Shown here in pieces: positions 32,789 through 40,998 of a stretch of 64,000 nucleotides of DNA. The notes beneath the pieces were generated by a model that worked only from the letters and a program-made list of their open reading frames with translations, had not been told where the DNA came from and searched no databases. The DNA is from Pyrobaculum oguniense TE7 (GTDB lineage: Archaea; Thermoproteota; Thermoprotei; Thermoproteales; Thermoproteaceae): the NCBI GenBank assembly GCA_000247545.1, contig CP003316.1, forward strand, positions 1,211,233-1,275,232. Reading direction: 5' to 3'. Within the stretch, counting starts at the first letter, position 1, and every line of letters begins with the position of its first letter. A program made the position numbers and the translations under genes.

Positions 32789-33934
32789 ATGAATAAGCTC
32801 CCCGCCTTAGTAATAGCGGCGCTCCTACTAGCAGCCGCGGCAAATGCGCTAATAGAATCCTTTAACCACCCGCCCTCGTGCGACGCTTGCCACTCAGATT
32901 CTGTCAGGGCCGATAGCCAAGCCCTCTCGGGACTTACAATGGGGCCAGCCGCGGGATCGTGTGACCCAAGCGAACAGGAATGTGTTTGGAGCCACCAGAT
33001 ACTGACTGGAGTGGACGTGTGGATGGCGTGTGAGAATTGCCACGCTGCCATTGCCAATAGCATCAAGGGCGGCCCCGGCTCTGTACACGCAAGACTTCAG
33101 ACCAATTATGGATGTGCGTGCCACGCAGTTGCCCACGTGGGTTACGGCGACAGCACTAACGGCTACGCCGCCTGTATATACTTCTATGTTCCTCAACTAT
33201 CGGGCACAGGAGTTATAGCCGCCGACAAGTATGGGGGCTTGACGCTACAAAGCAAAAAGCTGTGTTTCAAAGGGCTTCCAGGAGGGACGTATGATATTGA
33301 TACCACCTACTCCACCTGGACTCCGCCGTCCGACATAACCCAGATCAAGGCTGTTTACCTCAATATTAGTTATGTCACATATCCGAACGGAACTGTCATT
33401 GCGCGGTCATTCCTACAGGGCATGCCCGCTAAGAAGGTAGAAATAGACTTCTTCAGCTTGCTGGAGCAGACCCCCATCTTTAGATATGAGTACGGGACTG
33501 CTTATGGCGGAGTCTTGAAGGACCCCTCAGCGCGCACGCACCCGTTGACTGAGAAGGCGCCGACAGGCGAGACCATAATCATGGGCTTGTTTGACATACA
33601 CGACGCCAAATTCTTGTTAGCAGTGCCGTACTTCCCATATTCTAGATATCCCTACTACATACCTGTAGGTGTCAACATCCCAATGACTGCGTGTTTCAAC
33701 TGCCACTTCGTCTATGAGGGGCAAACTGGAACCGCCAAGGTTATGAACATTGGCGGTGTTTGGAAGATAGGCATTCCGGCTGACGTGCTTAACTCGGTTA
33801 CCGACCCGCACAACATAGCTCTTCCGAAGGCGGCTGAGTCGGCTGGCATAGTTCCGAATTTGTCCCTGGTAGCGCTGATTGCCACCGCCACCCTCCTAGG
33901 AGGGGCGTTTGCAATAGTTAAGAGGAGGCTTTAA
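32789..33934 (+). CDS. Membrane-anchored multiheme cytochrome with one CXCH motif
   Basis: 381 aa with a signal peptide ('LPALVIAALLLAAAANA') and a C-terminal helix ending VKRRL. Three canonical sites (CDACH, CENCH, CFNCH) plus Cys109-Ala-Cys-His112 (codons 33113-33124). The middle module 'VWSHQIL...CENCHAAI...SVH...GCACHAVAHVGY...NG' is repeated in the protein at 38051-39538. TATA (CTTAAATATAAA) is about 24 bp before the ATG; a GTGTACA lies 89 bp upstream inside the protease gene. Likely surface electron carrier; comparison with archaeal extracellular cytochrome filaments is warranted. Confidence 0.8.
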   Translation: MNKLPALVIAALLLAAAANALIESFNHPPSCDACHSDSVRADSQALSGLTMGPAAGSCDPSEQECVWSHQILTGVDVWMACENCHAAIANSIKGGPGSVHARLQTNYGCACHAVAHVGYGDSTNGYAACIYFYVPQLSGTGVIAADKYGGLTLQSKKLCFKGLPGGTYDIDTTYSTWTPPSDITQIKAVYLNISYVTYPNGTVIARSFLQGMPAKKVEIDFFSLLEQTPIFRYEYGTAYGGVLKDPSARTHPLTEKAPTGETIIMGLFDIHDAKFLLAVPYFPYSRYPYYIPVGVNIPMTACFNCHFVYEGQTGTAKVMNIGGVWKIGIPADVLNSVTDPHNIALPKAAESAGIVPNLSLVALIATATLLGGAFAIVKRRL

Positions 33935-33947
33935 GAAACAAAAACTT

Positions 33948-35393
33948 GTGTTTTTTCTCCTCCTTGCTTTTTCTCTAGTAATCTTCTCCTTGGTCATATT
34001 CCCCTCTTGGCCGCTTTTCTCCACTATCCCCTTCCTTCTGGGCGCGGCGCTGATTTTTAGGCGCTACTCGTGGTTTCTTGCGACGTATGCGGCTTTCCTC
34101 GCGTTGGTGCTTATGGGCGGCGGGTCGGTGGGCTCTTTGAGCCACGCCTTGGCGTTGTCTATTATCTTTTACATATTGGCCGTGGTGTTTTGGCGTTTCG
34201 GGTATATACTCGTAGCCGCCGGCATCGCCGGGGCGTCTGTAGGCTATGTTGCAGGCGGAGAGCCTCTGCGTGTTTTAGGCCCGTTTTTTGCCTATGTGGC
34301 TCTGGCGGCTTGGGTCGCGTGGCGTCTTGGCGCCGGCAGGGCGGCTTACGTCGTAGGCGGCTCGTCGCTGGTTTTGCAGACTGTTGTGGACCTCTTCGGC
34401 GCTGTGCCGTGGTTTGGGAGTTGGGAAAACGCGCCGCTTCTCTCCCTGTCGCTTATACCTCTTGTGTTTACAGAGGAGGGGAGGCCTCGGTGGAATAGGC
34501 ATGGGGCCGCTGCGTTTGTAATATCGGCGGGGGGCTTGGCTTGGGGTTTATTTAGGCTCTTCGCCGGGAGCCCCCAGGAGTTTGTCTCTGGGACATACAC
34601 GCTGTGGCTAGCCGCGGCGGGCGTCTTGCTTTTTTCGCTGTTTTCATCTCCCCGTAGGTTTATAGGCGGCGTCTTAACGGCGGTGGGGGTATACTTGTTG
34701 GGGTCGTATTTCGCCCCCTATTCTCTCCAGTGGCTTTTCCACACAGTAGCGCCCATTGCTCTTATTTTAGTCGCCGCTGTTTTAAAACCTAGGCCTATCG
34801 TAGCCGCGTTGTTGCTAATCTCGTCGGCCACCGCTTTGATCTACTTCTCCCCTCTAATAGTGCCGCCTCCGTATGTGAATAGCTTTAAGCTAGGCCCAGT
34901 GGCTGTTGGCGAAGACGGCCGCATTTCAGCCGTGTCTAACGGCGTTGTAAAAATAGTGGGGGGTCAGCTGGGGTTTAGGGAGAGCCGCGTTGAGGGGTAT
35001 GTAGATGTTTTCACAGCCGGCGTTGTTTTTAGGGGGCGCCTTGAGGGGGACTTAGATTTCCTTGAAAGCAACGCCGCGGAGGGGGTGTTCTATATTTTTC
35101 CACATGTATTAATTATGCGGCTGTACATGCTAGGCGACGTGTATAAGTCGTATCTCCTCTGCAAACTAGGCTCAGAGCTGGGTGTAGGTTGTGGCGGTGT
35201 CTACGCGTCGTTTATTGTTCAGGTTGTAATACTGGGCGGCGTGCTTCTCTTCGCGTTGTTCTGGTTCGCCGTCCTTGTGGCGCCGGTGGCTTTGTGGTAT
35301 GGGTGGGAGAGGCGGGATTCGCTTCGCCGGCTTCTATCCAGAATTCATGTTATGTCTACTGTACACAGGTTATACATAGACATATATGGATAG
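33948..35393 (+). CDS. Polytopic membrane protein of unknown function in the cytochrome c cluster
   Basis: 481 aa from a GTG. About ten hydrophobic helices fill residues 1-310, followed by a soluble beta-rich domain (about 100 residues) facing outward by hydropathy, one last helix ('VVILGGVLLFALFWFAVLVA') and a basic tail. No WWD domain or heme motif. It lies 13 bp after the CXCH cytochrome and 15 bp before ccmF, so it may assist assembly or insertion of these cytochromes. No family recognised. Confidence 0.65.
   Translation: MFFLLLAFSLVIFSLVIFPSWPLFSTIPFLLGAALIFRRYSWFLATYAAFLALVLMGGGSVGSLSHALALSIIFYILAVVFWRFGYILVAAGIAGASVGYVAGGEPLRVLGPFFAYVALAAWVAWRLGAGRAAYVVGGSSLVLQTVVDLFGAVPWFGSWENAPLLSLSLIPLVFTEEGRPRWNRHGAAAFVISAGGLAWGLFRLFAGSPQEFVSGTYTLWLAAAGVLLFSLFSSPRRFIGGVLTAVGVYLLGSYFAPYSLQWLFHTVAPIALILVAAVLKPRPIVAALLLISSATALIYFSPLIVPPPYVNSFKLGPVAVGEDGRISAVSNGVVKIVGGQLGFRESRVEGYVDVFTAGVVFRGRLEGDLDFLESNAAEGVFYIFPHVLIMRLYMLGDVYKSYLLCKLGSELGVGCGGVYASFIVQVVILGGVLLFALFWFAVLVAPVALWYGWERRDSLRRLLSRIHVMSTVHRLYIDIYG
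35360..35365 (+). promoter_or_regulatory. TGTACA box before ccmF
   Basis: TGTACA centred 46.5 bp before the ccmF ATG (35409), inside the 3' end of the preceding gene. CATATATGG (35381-35389) lies at TATA distance, 24-25 bp before the start. Same spacing as at other members of the set. Confidence 0.45.
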
Positions 35394-35408
35394 CTGTATA
35401 AAATTCCT

Positions 35409-38054
35409 ATGCACTTAACGGGCTACTTGTTATTGCTATCTCTAGCCTTGTACGTGGCGTATTTTGTCTCTACTTTCCGTGTACAGAGGTTTTCAAGTAA
35501 GTTGCTCCTTGTAGCTACGGTTGCGCTTGTCTTGTCGTGGGGTTTATACGCGGCGGCTTTCTTGGCGCAGGACTTCTCCCTAGCCGAGGTTGCCAAGAAT
35601 ACTAACGTTGGTCTCGACTGGTGGCTAAGGCTGGCTGCTTCGTGGTCGAGTACTGGGTCGAGTCTTCTTCTCTTTTCTTTGTTTATTGGGCTGTTCATCG
35701 CCGCGGCGTATTTCTCCGGCGCCAATGTCAATGCGCTTCGTATTTCCACAATTCTTCTTCTACTTGTCGGGGCTTTGACCTACTTGTACGGTACTTTTGA
35801 TACTTTTTCCGTGCCGACCGTCGGCGCAGGTCTCAACCCGCTTCTAAAAAGTTTCTGGATTGCGATTCACCCGCCGCTTGTCTTTCTGGGCTATGCCGGT
35901 GTTTTGGTAATCTCCCTAGGGCTTATCTACGCCGACACCCAGAAATTAAAACGCCTCTTCTACGCGGCGTTGGCGTTTCTCTTCGCAGGGTTGGTGGCGG
36001 GCGGCTACTGGAGCTACGTCACGTTCGGCTGGGGCGGCTACTGGGCGTGGGACCCCGTGGAGACTGCCCAGCTTATGGTGTTTGTGGCTGCCGTGGCGGC
36101 TATCCACGCGCCCGCCGCGTTGGCGCAGTTGAGGAGGTCAGCCTACCTGCTCGCCGTCAGCGGCGTTTTCCTGGCTCTTTTCGTCACACGGACGGGGATG
36201 AGCCCTCTGCACGGCTTCGCCTCGCCGGGGGCTGGGGGGTATTTGCTACTCGCGCTGTCATTGGCGTTTTTCTTCGGCTTTCTCCGCGATTTGTTAATAG
36301 CTAAGTGGGCCCCCGTCCCGTGGAGGAGCGTAGTCACGTTTGTTACAATTTTCGTAGCTGGGCTTCTACTATACGGCTCTTTGCTCATCCCCTCACTCGG
36401 CGTAGCCGCGGGGGTGAACACCTCGCCGCCGCAGATGGACGACGGGATGTGGTTCTACAACCCAGCGCTGTACATCTTAGTAGTGCTTACTCTTATCCTC
36501 GCCCCCCTGATATACCTCGATAAGCTTGGCAAAACGTTCTGGCTCTACCTCGGCACCGGGGCCGCGGCCACGGCGGCTGTGGTTGGGCTTGTGTGGGCAG
36601 GCGTTTTGACTTTTTCGCCTAAGTCGCACATATTGACCAACATGGCAATCGGCGCGGCTCTTGTATGGTCGGCACTGGGAGGCGCCGTTATGCTATACTC
36701 GGCGGCTATTTCTAAGAACAGGACTGTGGTTGTTACTCGGCTTCTGCATTTTGCGCTTCTCCTCTTCTTCGTCGCCGCCGTCTACAGCCTGCCTTTTGCC
36801 TACAACAGAGCGTACTTCGTCGACGCCTACGTGGCGCCCGGCGGCACGTTGAACATACAGGGAATAAAAATTTCGGTTGTAAACTACACTTTGGGGTTAA
36901 TGGGGGATAAGGTGGATATCTACACCGTCTATGGCAATAATGAGGTGTATCAATACGCCCAATTTGGGATGTTGTCTCTTACTAACCTCCTAAACCAGGC
37001 AAAGCCTATGTTGGAAGACGCTGCCAAGCGCGTAGAGAGCGATGCGTTGCTGAGGCTGTTGTTTGACGTCGCAAAGGAGCCGGTTGCGGTGGGCGATATT
37101 AAATGCCGTTTGGCAGATGGGAGGGAGCTCGTTATTACCAACGCGACTTTTGGATCGTACGCCGCCCACGCGGGGGGCGGAGGGCTCTACATGGTGGTGT
37201 ATCTCTTGGGCAACTCGCCGGCCGGCCTTGGCAACCAGACATCCGTGGAGGTGGGAGAGCCATGCGTGGTGAGGGTGGGAGGCGCCGTTGTTAACATGAC
37301 CGGGAGGCTGATGGTGCAGGTGTCTGGAGTCTCTATTGCGGCTGTCCCCATGTCGGCTATAATATCGGCGTCTGAGAGGCGTATTGCCATTCCCTACGTG
37401 CTTGACAATAACTTGACGCTGTTCTACATGACTCTTAGGCCTGGTACGCCGCTGTACGGCCTCCTGAACCTCCCCTACTACAGCCTTTTGTCAAACGTGA
37501 GGTTTGGCCACGCTTTTTTGGAGAAGTTCCCCGGAGTGGTCCCCAGCGGGGCGTACTTAAAGGCGTCGTTGTACATAGACGGCGCCAGGCGCGATGCGGT
37601 TGTGCGGTATGAGGTCAACGGCGAGGTCAGCGGGATACACGGCCTAGTCTCTTCTGTAATCACAACGCCAAGGGGGCTCAGCGATGTTTACATCGCGGTG
37701 TTTACGCCGTATGTAAAAGGCTCTATGTCTTACTACCCGGAGCCGATGATATACTACATCAGCAACGTGTTGAAAACTAAGCCTCCCGAAGACGCGTTGC
37801 GCATCGCGGCTCTGCTCACATCGGGCTTCTACATCGACCAGCTGAGGAGGTCGGGTCAAGACTTCGCCGCGTTTTTCACTACCGCCTATCTCGAAGTGCT
37901 GAACCTCGCCTACGGCTACGACCCCGCCAAATCGCCGGCCTATACCGAGGGGATACACATAACGGTGAAGGAGGTCCCCGCCATAAACATTTTATGGATA
38001 TCGGCGATTGTGGCTGTGGCGCTGTTGTTTATACTGGCCAGGAAAGGGGCGTGA
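35409..38054 (+). CDS. ccmF: Cytochrome c heme lyase CcmF, enlarged
   Basis: 881 aa, longer than E. coli CcmF (647 aa). The WWD domain 'WGGYWAWDPVETAQLM' starts near residue 208, preceded by 'HPPLVFLGYAG'; about 13 helices in the first half. The C-terminal part (about residue 470 on) is a large extracytoplasmic domain ending in one helix. Role: ligates heme from CcmE to apocytochromes. It overlaps the next gene, a CXCH multiheme protein, in GTGA, so the lyase and this substrate are co-translated. Confidence 0.88.
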   Translation: MHLTGYLLLLSLALYVAYFVSTFRVQRFSSKLLLVATVALVLSWGLYAAAFLAQDFSLAEVAKNTNVGLDWWLRLAASWSSTGSSLLLFSLFIGLFIAAAYFSGANVNALRISTILLLLVGALTYLYGTFDTFSVPTVGAGLNPLLKSFWIAIHPPLVFLGYAGVLVISLGLIYADTQKLKRLFYAALAFLFAGLVAGGYWSYVTFGWGGYWAWDPVETAQLMVFVAAVAAIHAPAALAQLRRSAYLLAVSGVFLALFVTRTGMSPLHGFASPGAGGYLLLALSLAFFFGFLRDLLIAKWAPVPWRSVVTFVTIFVAGLLLYGSLLIPSLGVAAGVNTSPPQMDDGMWFYNPALYILVVLTLILAPLIYLDKLGKTFWLYLGTGAAATAAVVGLVWAGVLTFSPKSHILTNMAIGAALVWSALGGAVMLYSAAISKNRTVVVTRLLHFALLLFFVAAVYSLPFAYNRAYFVDAYVAPGGTLNIQGIKISVVNYTLGLMGDKVDIYTVYGNNEVYQYAQFGMLSLTNLLNQAKPMLEDAAKRVESDALLRLLFDVAKEPVAVGDIKCRLADGRELVITNATFGSYAAHAGGGGLYMVVYLLGNSPAGLGNQTSVEVGEPCVVRVGGAVVNMTGRLMVQVSGVSIAAVPMSAIISASERRIAIPYVLDNNLTLFYMTLRPGTPLYGLLNLPYYSLLSNVRFGHAFLEKFPGVVPSGAYLKASLYIDGARRDAVVRYEVNGEVSGIHGLVSSVITTPRGLSDVYIAVFTPYVKGSMSYYPEPMIYYISNVLKTKPPEDALRIAALLTSGFYIDQLRRSGQDFAAFFTTAYLEVLNLAYGYDPAKSPAYTEGIHITVKEVPAINILWISAIVAVALLFILARKGA

Positions 38055-39538
38055 GACTAGCTATAATACTCCTACTACTTTTCTTGTCCGTTGTAGGATA
38101 TGCGTATTATGGAAGCGGCGCGAAATGTGGTAATTGTCACGGAAATAGTAATCCTTGTAGTTGCCACACCATTTCCCTCTCCAATACGGCTCACCAAATG
38201 TTAAATAGCGCGACTTTGGATAGATCTCCCCCACCGCCTAATCAAAGAAGAGGTGATTCTCCGAGTTATTGTAGCTGTCATTGGGGTATTGGCGGTCAGC
38301 CAACAGGCGGCCGCGGCATGTCTCCGTCATGTGTCTGCCACGCCGTAATTCACGTAAATCTCGCCAAGCACGGTGCTCAGCACATCTCAGAAGTTCTTGT
38401 CGAGGGGTATCTGCCGTTAATAAATCCTCCTTACGTTTCGCCTACTTTGGTATATAAACAAGCCAAGATCTGGTATAATTGTACTAATACGGGAGGTAGA
38501 ACGCTTGGAAATTGTCCTCCGAATTTATATAACCTAGTCACCGGACTCTACAATACATTTGGAACGGGCAGTACCAATATAGTCGTCGTGGCGTTGTGGG
38601 ATTGGTACGTCGGCGATGTGGTTTTGTCTTTACCCGGCAGAGGGCCCACCGGGTTGGCCGGCGCTTATGGAAATGTGGGCGATAACAGCTGGGTCAGTTG
38701 TTTCGTCTGCCACTTCGTCTACACAAGCCCGTGGTATGTCGCTGGTATTTACAATACAACGAAGTCTACCGACCAGATCTCAAGATTTGTCCAACATCCC
38801 GACACTTGCCAGCCGTGCCATGGCGTTTCGGCTAATGTAAGGGATAATACTATAAGGACGTCTGTTTGGGCTCACAACATCTTGGGTTATAAGGTCAACG
38901 GCCCCGACGCTATTTGGTCTAACTGCGGCGTATGCCACAGTGCCATCAACAACGTTGTGTCAACAAGCGTCCATTATCAAGTCGGGTGTAAATGCCACTC
39001 CGTTGTCCACATCGGCTATAACTACAACGGCTGGTTAACCGGATTGTACACGTTTGTGGGATCTACCGGCGGGGCCACGCCGCCTTTTGAAACCGTCCCC
39101 TCTATTGCCAGGTTGGCGATGACGTACACGCCCCTCAACGCCTCTAAGGTACTAGGATATCTGGTCGGCAACATTACAAGCGCCTCAGCAGGCGGGAGAA
39201 ACGTGGAGGTAGGGCTGTGGGATGCCTACTCTAAGGATTATCTCTCGACGTTGTTCTATATCGGCACTCCTATCGGTAAATACGGGCTTGGCCCTGAGAG
39301 GGTTTGGACAGCTTGTTTTAATTGTCACTTCACTGCTTTTGACCCCAGCAAAGCGGCGGATCCCCATGCTATAGGGTGGCGCCTCGGCGTAGAGAATAAT
39401 TGGGATACCTCGACAACTCCCTACAAAATAGGCGCTGAGAGAGGCGGAGGTGGGGCTGGCTATGTGAAGTTCTATGCTGGGTTGCTTCTCGCGTTTTCTC
39501 TACTGGGGGGTGGGCTTGTCTGGCTGAGAAAAAAGTAG
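38051..39538 (+). CDS. Multiheme cytochrome with four CXCH and five CXXCH motifs
   Basis: 495 aa from a GTG overlapping the ccmF stop. Signal peptide 'LAIILLLLFLSVVGYAYYG'; C-terminal helix and RKK anchor. CXCH sites: C36-H39 (CSCH), C74-H77 (CSCH), C94-H97 (CVCH), C313-H316 (CKCH). CXXCH sites: CGNCH, CFVCH, CQPCH, CGVCH, CFNCH. Two modules are seen, each ending in CFxCHF; the second ('VWAHNIL...CGVCHSAI...SVH...GCKCHSVVHIGY') matches the 32789 protein. Nine potential heme sites if all are used. Inferred surface electron-transfer protein. Confidence 0.8.
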   Translation: MRLAIILLLLFLSVVGYAYYGSGAKCGNCHGNSNPCSCHTISLSNTAHQMLNSATLDRSPPPPNQRRGDSPSYCSCHWGIGGQPTGGRGMSPSCVCHAVIHVNLAKHGAQHISEVLVEGYLPLINPPYVSPTLVYKQAKIWYNCTNTGGRTLGNCPPNLYNLVTGLYNTFGTGSTNIVVVALWDWYVGDVVLSLPGRGPTGLAGAYGNVGDNSWVSCFVCHFVYTSPWYVAGIYNTTKSTDQISRFVQHPDTCQPCHGVSANVRDNTIRTSVWAHNILGYKVNGPDAIWSNCGVCHSAINNVVSTSVHYQVGCKCHSVVHIGYNYNGWLTGLYTFVGSTGGATPPFETVPSIARLAMTYTPLNASKVLGYLVGNITSASAGGRNVEVGLWDAYSKDYLSTLFYIGTPIGKYGLGPERVWTACFNCHFTAFDPSKAADPHAIGWRLGVENNWDTSTTPYKIGAERGGGGAGYVKFYAGLLLAFSLLGGGLVWLRKK

Positions 39539-39543
39539 TTTTT

Positions 39544-39572
39544 GTGTACTTCCGTTACGCAAAGATTTATTT
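39544..39572 (+). promoter_or_regulatory. GTGTACT box plus TATA before ccmC
   Basis: GTGTACT (39544-39550), one base off the consensus, is centred 47 bp before the ATG at 39594. GATTTATTTT (39564-39573) is at TATA position, about 26 bp before it. Confidence 0.45.
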
Positions 39573-39593
39573 TCTAGACATCTGTTCTTGCTC

Positions 39594-40526
39594 ATGAATC
39601 TAACTACTCTAATCTACATCCTTGTTGTGCTTGACGTTGTCTCGGCTTTGTATCTTGTCAACTGGGGGCCCTTCCCACTTGTCATTAAGGAGCTGGGGGC
39701 GCCGACTGCTTATCTCAACGTCTACGTGCACGTGCCGGCCGCAATTGTCTTATACATCGCGGCCGCGGTGGCGCTCATCCTTGCTGTTTGGGGCGTCTGG
39801 CGCGGCGCCTCGGAGCGGGTTGTGAAGTGGATGGACTTCTCGGCGTACGCCGTCGCCCTTCTGGGCTGGTACGCCTTTATCAGCGGCACTATCTGGGCCG
39901 CGGAGAGCTGGGGGACTCCCTTCGCGCTTGATCCTAGGCAGATGTCTATCCTCGTCCTCGCCTTGGTCTTTTCAATATACCCGGCGATTAGGAGGGGGGT
40001 TGAAGATCCTGACAGAAGTGTAAAGCTTGCACAGGTTTTCATCATCGCGGGCTTTGTTCTGGTTGTTGTTTCCCTCGTGGCGCCGATTGTGGCCCAAGCC
40101 CTCCACCCGCGACCCGGCAGCACGCTTACCGGCACCATGGGCGCGTATATGGGCGTCAGAATTCTTCTGCTAACAGCGCTTTTCTTCGCCCTATTCTTTT
40201 CAAAGGCTAGGGGCGCCGGGTGGCTCTACGTGGCCGGGGCCTTGGCGGCGGTTTTGCTGATGTACCCCTGGTTTGTGCACCACCCGCTCCGCGTCGTAAA
40301 CGTTACACAAAGCACAATTGTGCTGGAAGACGGCACAACGCTAAACGTCCCGCCAGATAGTGTGCTAAGTCCTGCATTTTTTAACGGAACCCCAACACTG
40401 CCAAAGAATTTCGTGGCGGTGGAGGGCGGCGGAGTTTTCCTTGTGAGGCATTTCAGCGCCTACGTCAACACGGCGCTGTACTTCGCATTTATTTTTATAT
40501 TATTGAAAATTAGGGAGAGGTTATGA
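39594..40526 (+). CDS. ccmC: CcmC-like heme-handling protein
   Basis: 310 aa. CcmC landmarks: 'AYLNVYVHVPAA', then 'SGTIWAAESWGTPFALDPRQ', a degenerate WWD motif in which the inner Trp residues are replaced, and 'QALHPRPGSTLTG'. About eight helices, more than in six-helix CcmC. Family role: delivers heme to CcmE. The ATG at 39594 fits the TATA spacing. Overlaps ccmE by 4 bp. Confidence 0.82.
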   Translation: MNLTTLIYILVVLDVVSALYLVNWGPFPLVIKELGAPTAYLNVYVHVPAAIVLYIAAAVALILAVWGVWRGASERVVKWMDFSAYAVALLGWYAFISGTIWAAESWGTPFALDPRQMSILVLALVFSIYPAIRRGVEDPDRSVKLAQVFIIAGFVLVVVSLVAPIVAQALHPRPGSTLTGTMGAYMGVRILLLTALFFALFFSKARGAGWLYVAGALAAVLLMYPWFVHHPLRVVNVTQSTIVLEDGTTLNVPPDSVLSPAFFNGTPTLPKNFVAVEGGGVFLVRHFSAYVNTALYFAFIFILLKIRERL

Positions 40527-40897
40527 AGAGGTGGGTGTTCGCCGCGGCGCTTATATCGATTTTCCTCGTAGCAGGTGTCATGTCTCTCTACATCGGCACT
40601 CCCATGGACGTCTCCGACTTGAAAAACTTCAAGGGGGGCAAGGTAAGGGTTTCCGGCAAACTTGTGGACTACGGCAGGGCTGGCGACAACCTCTACCTCA
40701 TCCTCAGAGGCCGCGACGGCTTTACCATCACTGCGCTGATACCGTACCAGGAGGTGTTGAAGGTGGCTGGGCCTTCTTTCCAGTTCAGCGACGAGGTGGT
40801 GGTGGAGGGTGTGTACAACCCCGCCAACAAGACGCTTTACATCACCACAATACTAAAGGGTTGCCACTCTGCATACTACGCGCCTGTGAAGTCGTAA
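40523..40897 (+). CDS. ccmE: Heme chaperone CcmE, CXXXY variant
   Basis: 124 aa. N-terminal anchor helix, OB-fold core ('KVRVSGKLVDYG', 'ITALIPYQEV', 'VVVEGVYN'), and near the C-terminus Cys114-His-Ser-Ala-Tyr118. Bacterial CcmE binds heme covalently through His in HXXXY; archaea and some sulfate reducers carry the CXXXY form seen here. Consistent with that, no ccmH or ccmI is found in the window. Confidence 0.88.
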   Translation: MKRWVFAAALISIFLVAGVMSLYIGTPMDVSDLKNFKGGKVRVSGKLVDYGRAGDNLYLILRGRDGFTITALIPYQEVLKVAGPSFQFSDEVVVEGVYNPANKTLYITTILKGCHSAYYAPVKS

Positions 40898-40912
40898 CAT
40901 ATCTTATATTTT

Positions 40913-40919
40913 GTGTACA
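40913..40919 (+). promoter_or_regulatory. GTGTACA box before ccmA
   Basis: GTGTACA is centred 47 bp before a GTG at 40963 and 83 bp before the preferred ccmA start at 40999. GTTATATAGC immediately downstream could be its TATA element; alternatively AAATTTAATC (40969-40978) serves the 40999 start. Confidence 0.4.
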
Positions 40920-40998
40920 TGTTATATAGCAAGACTAATATGGAACTTAACATTTACAGCGCGTGGATAAATTTAATCTTGTCTCGTTTGGTAGATCT

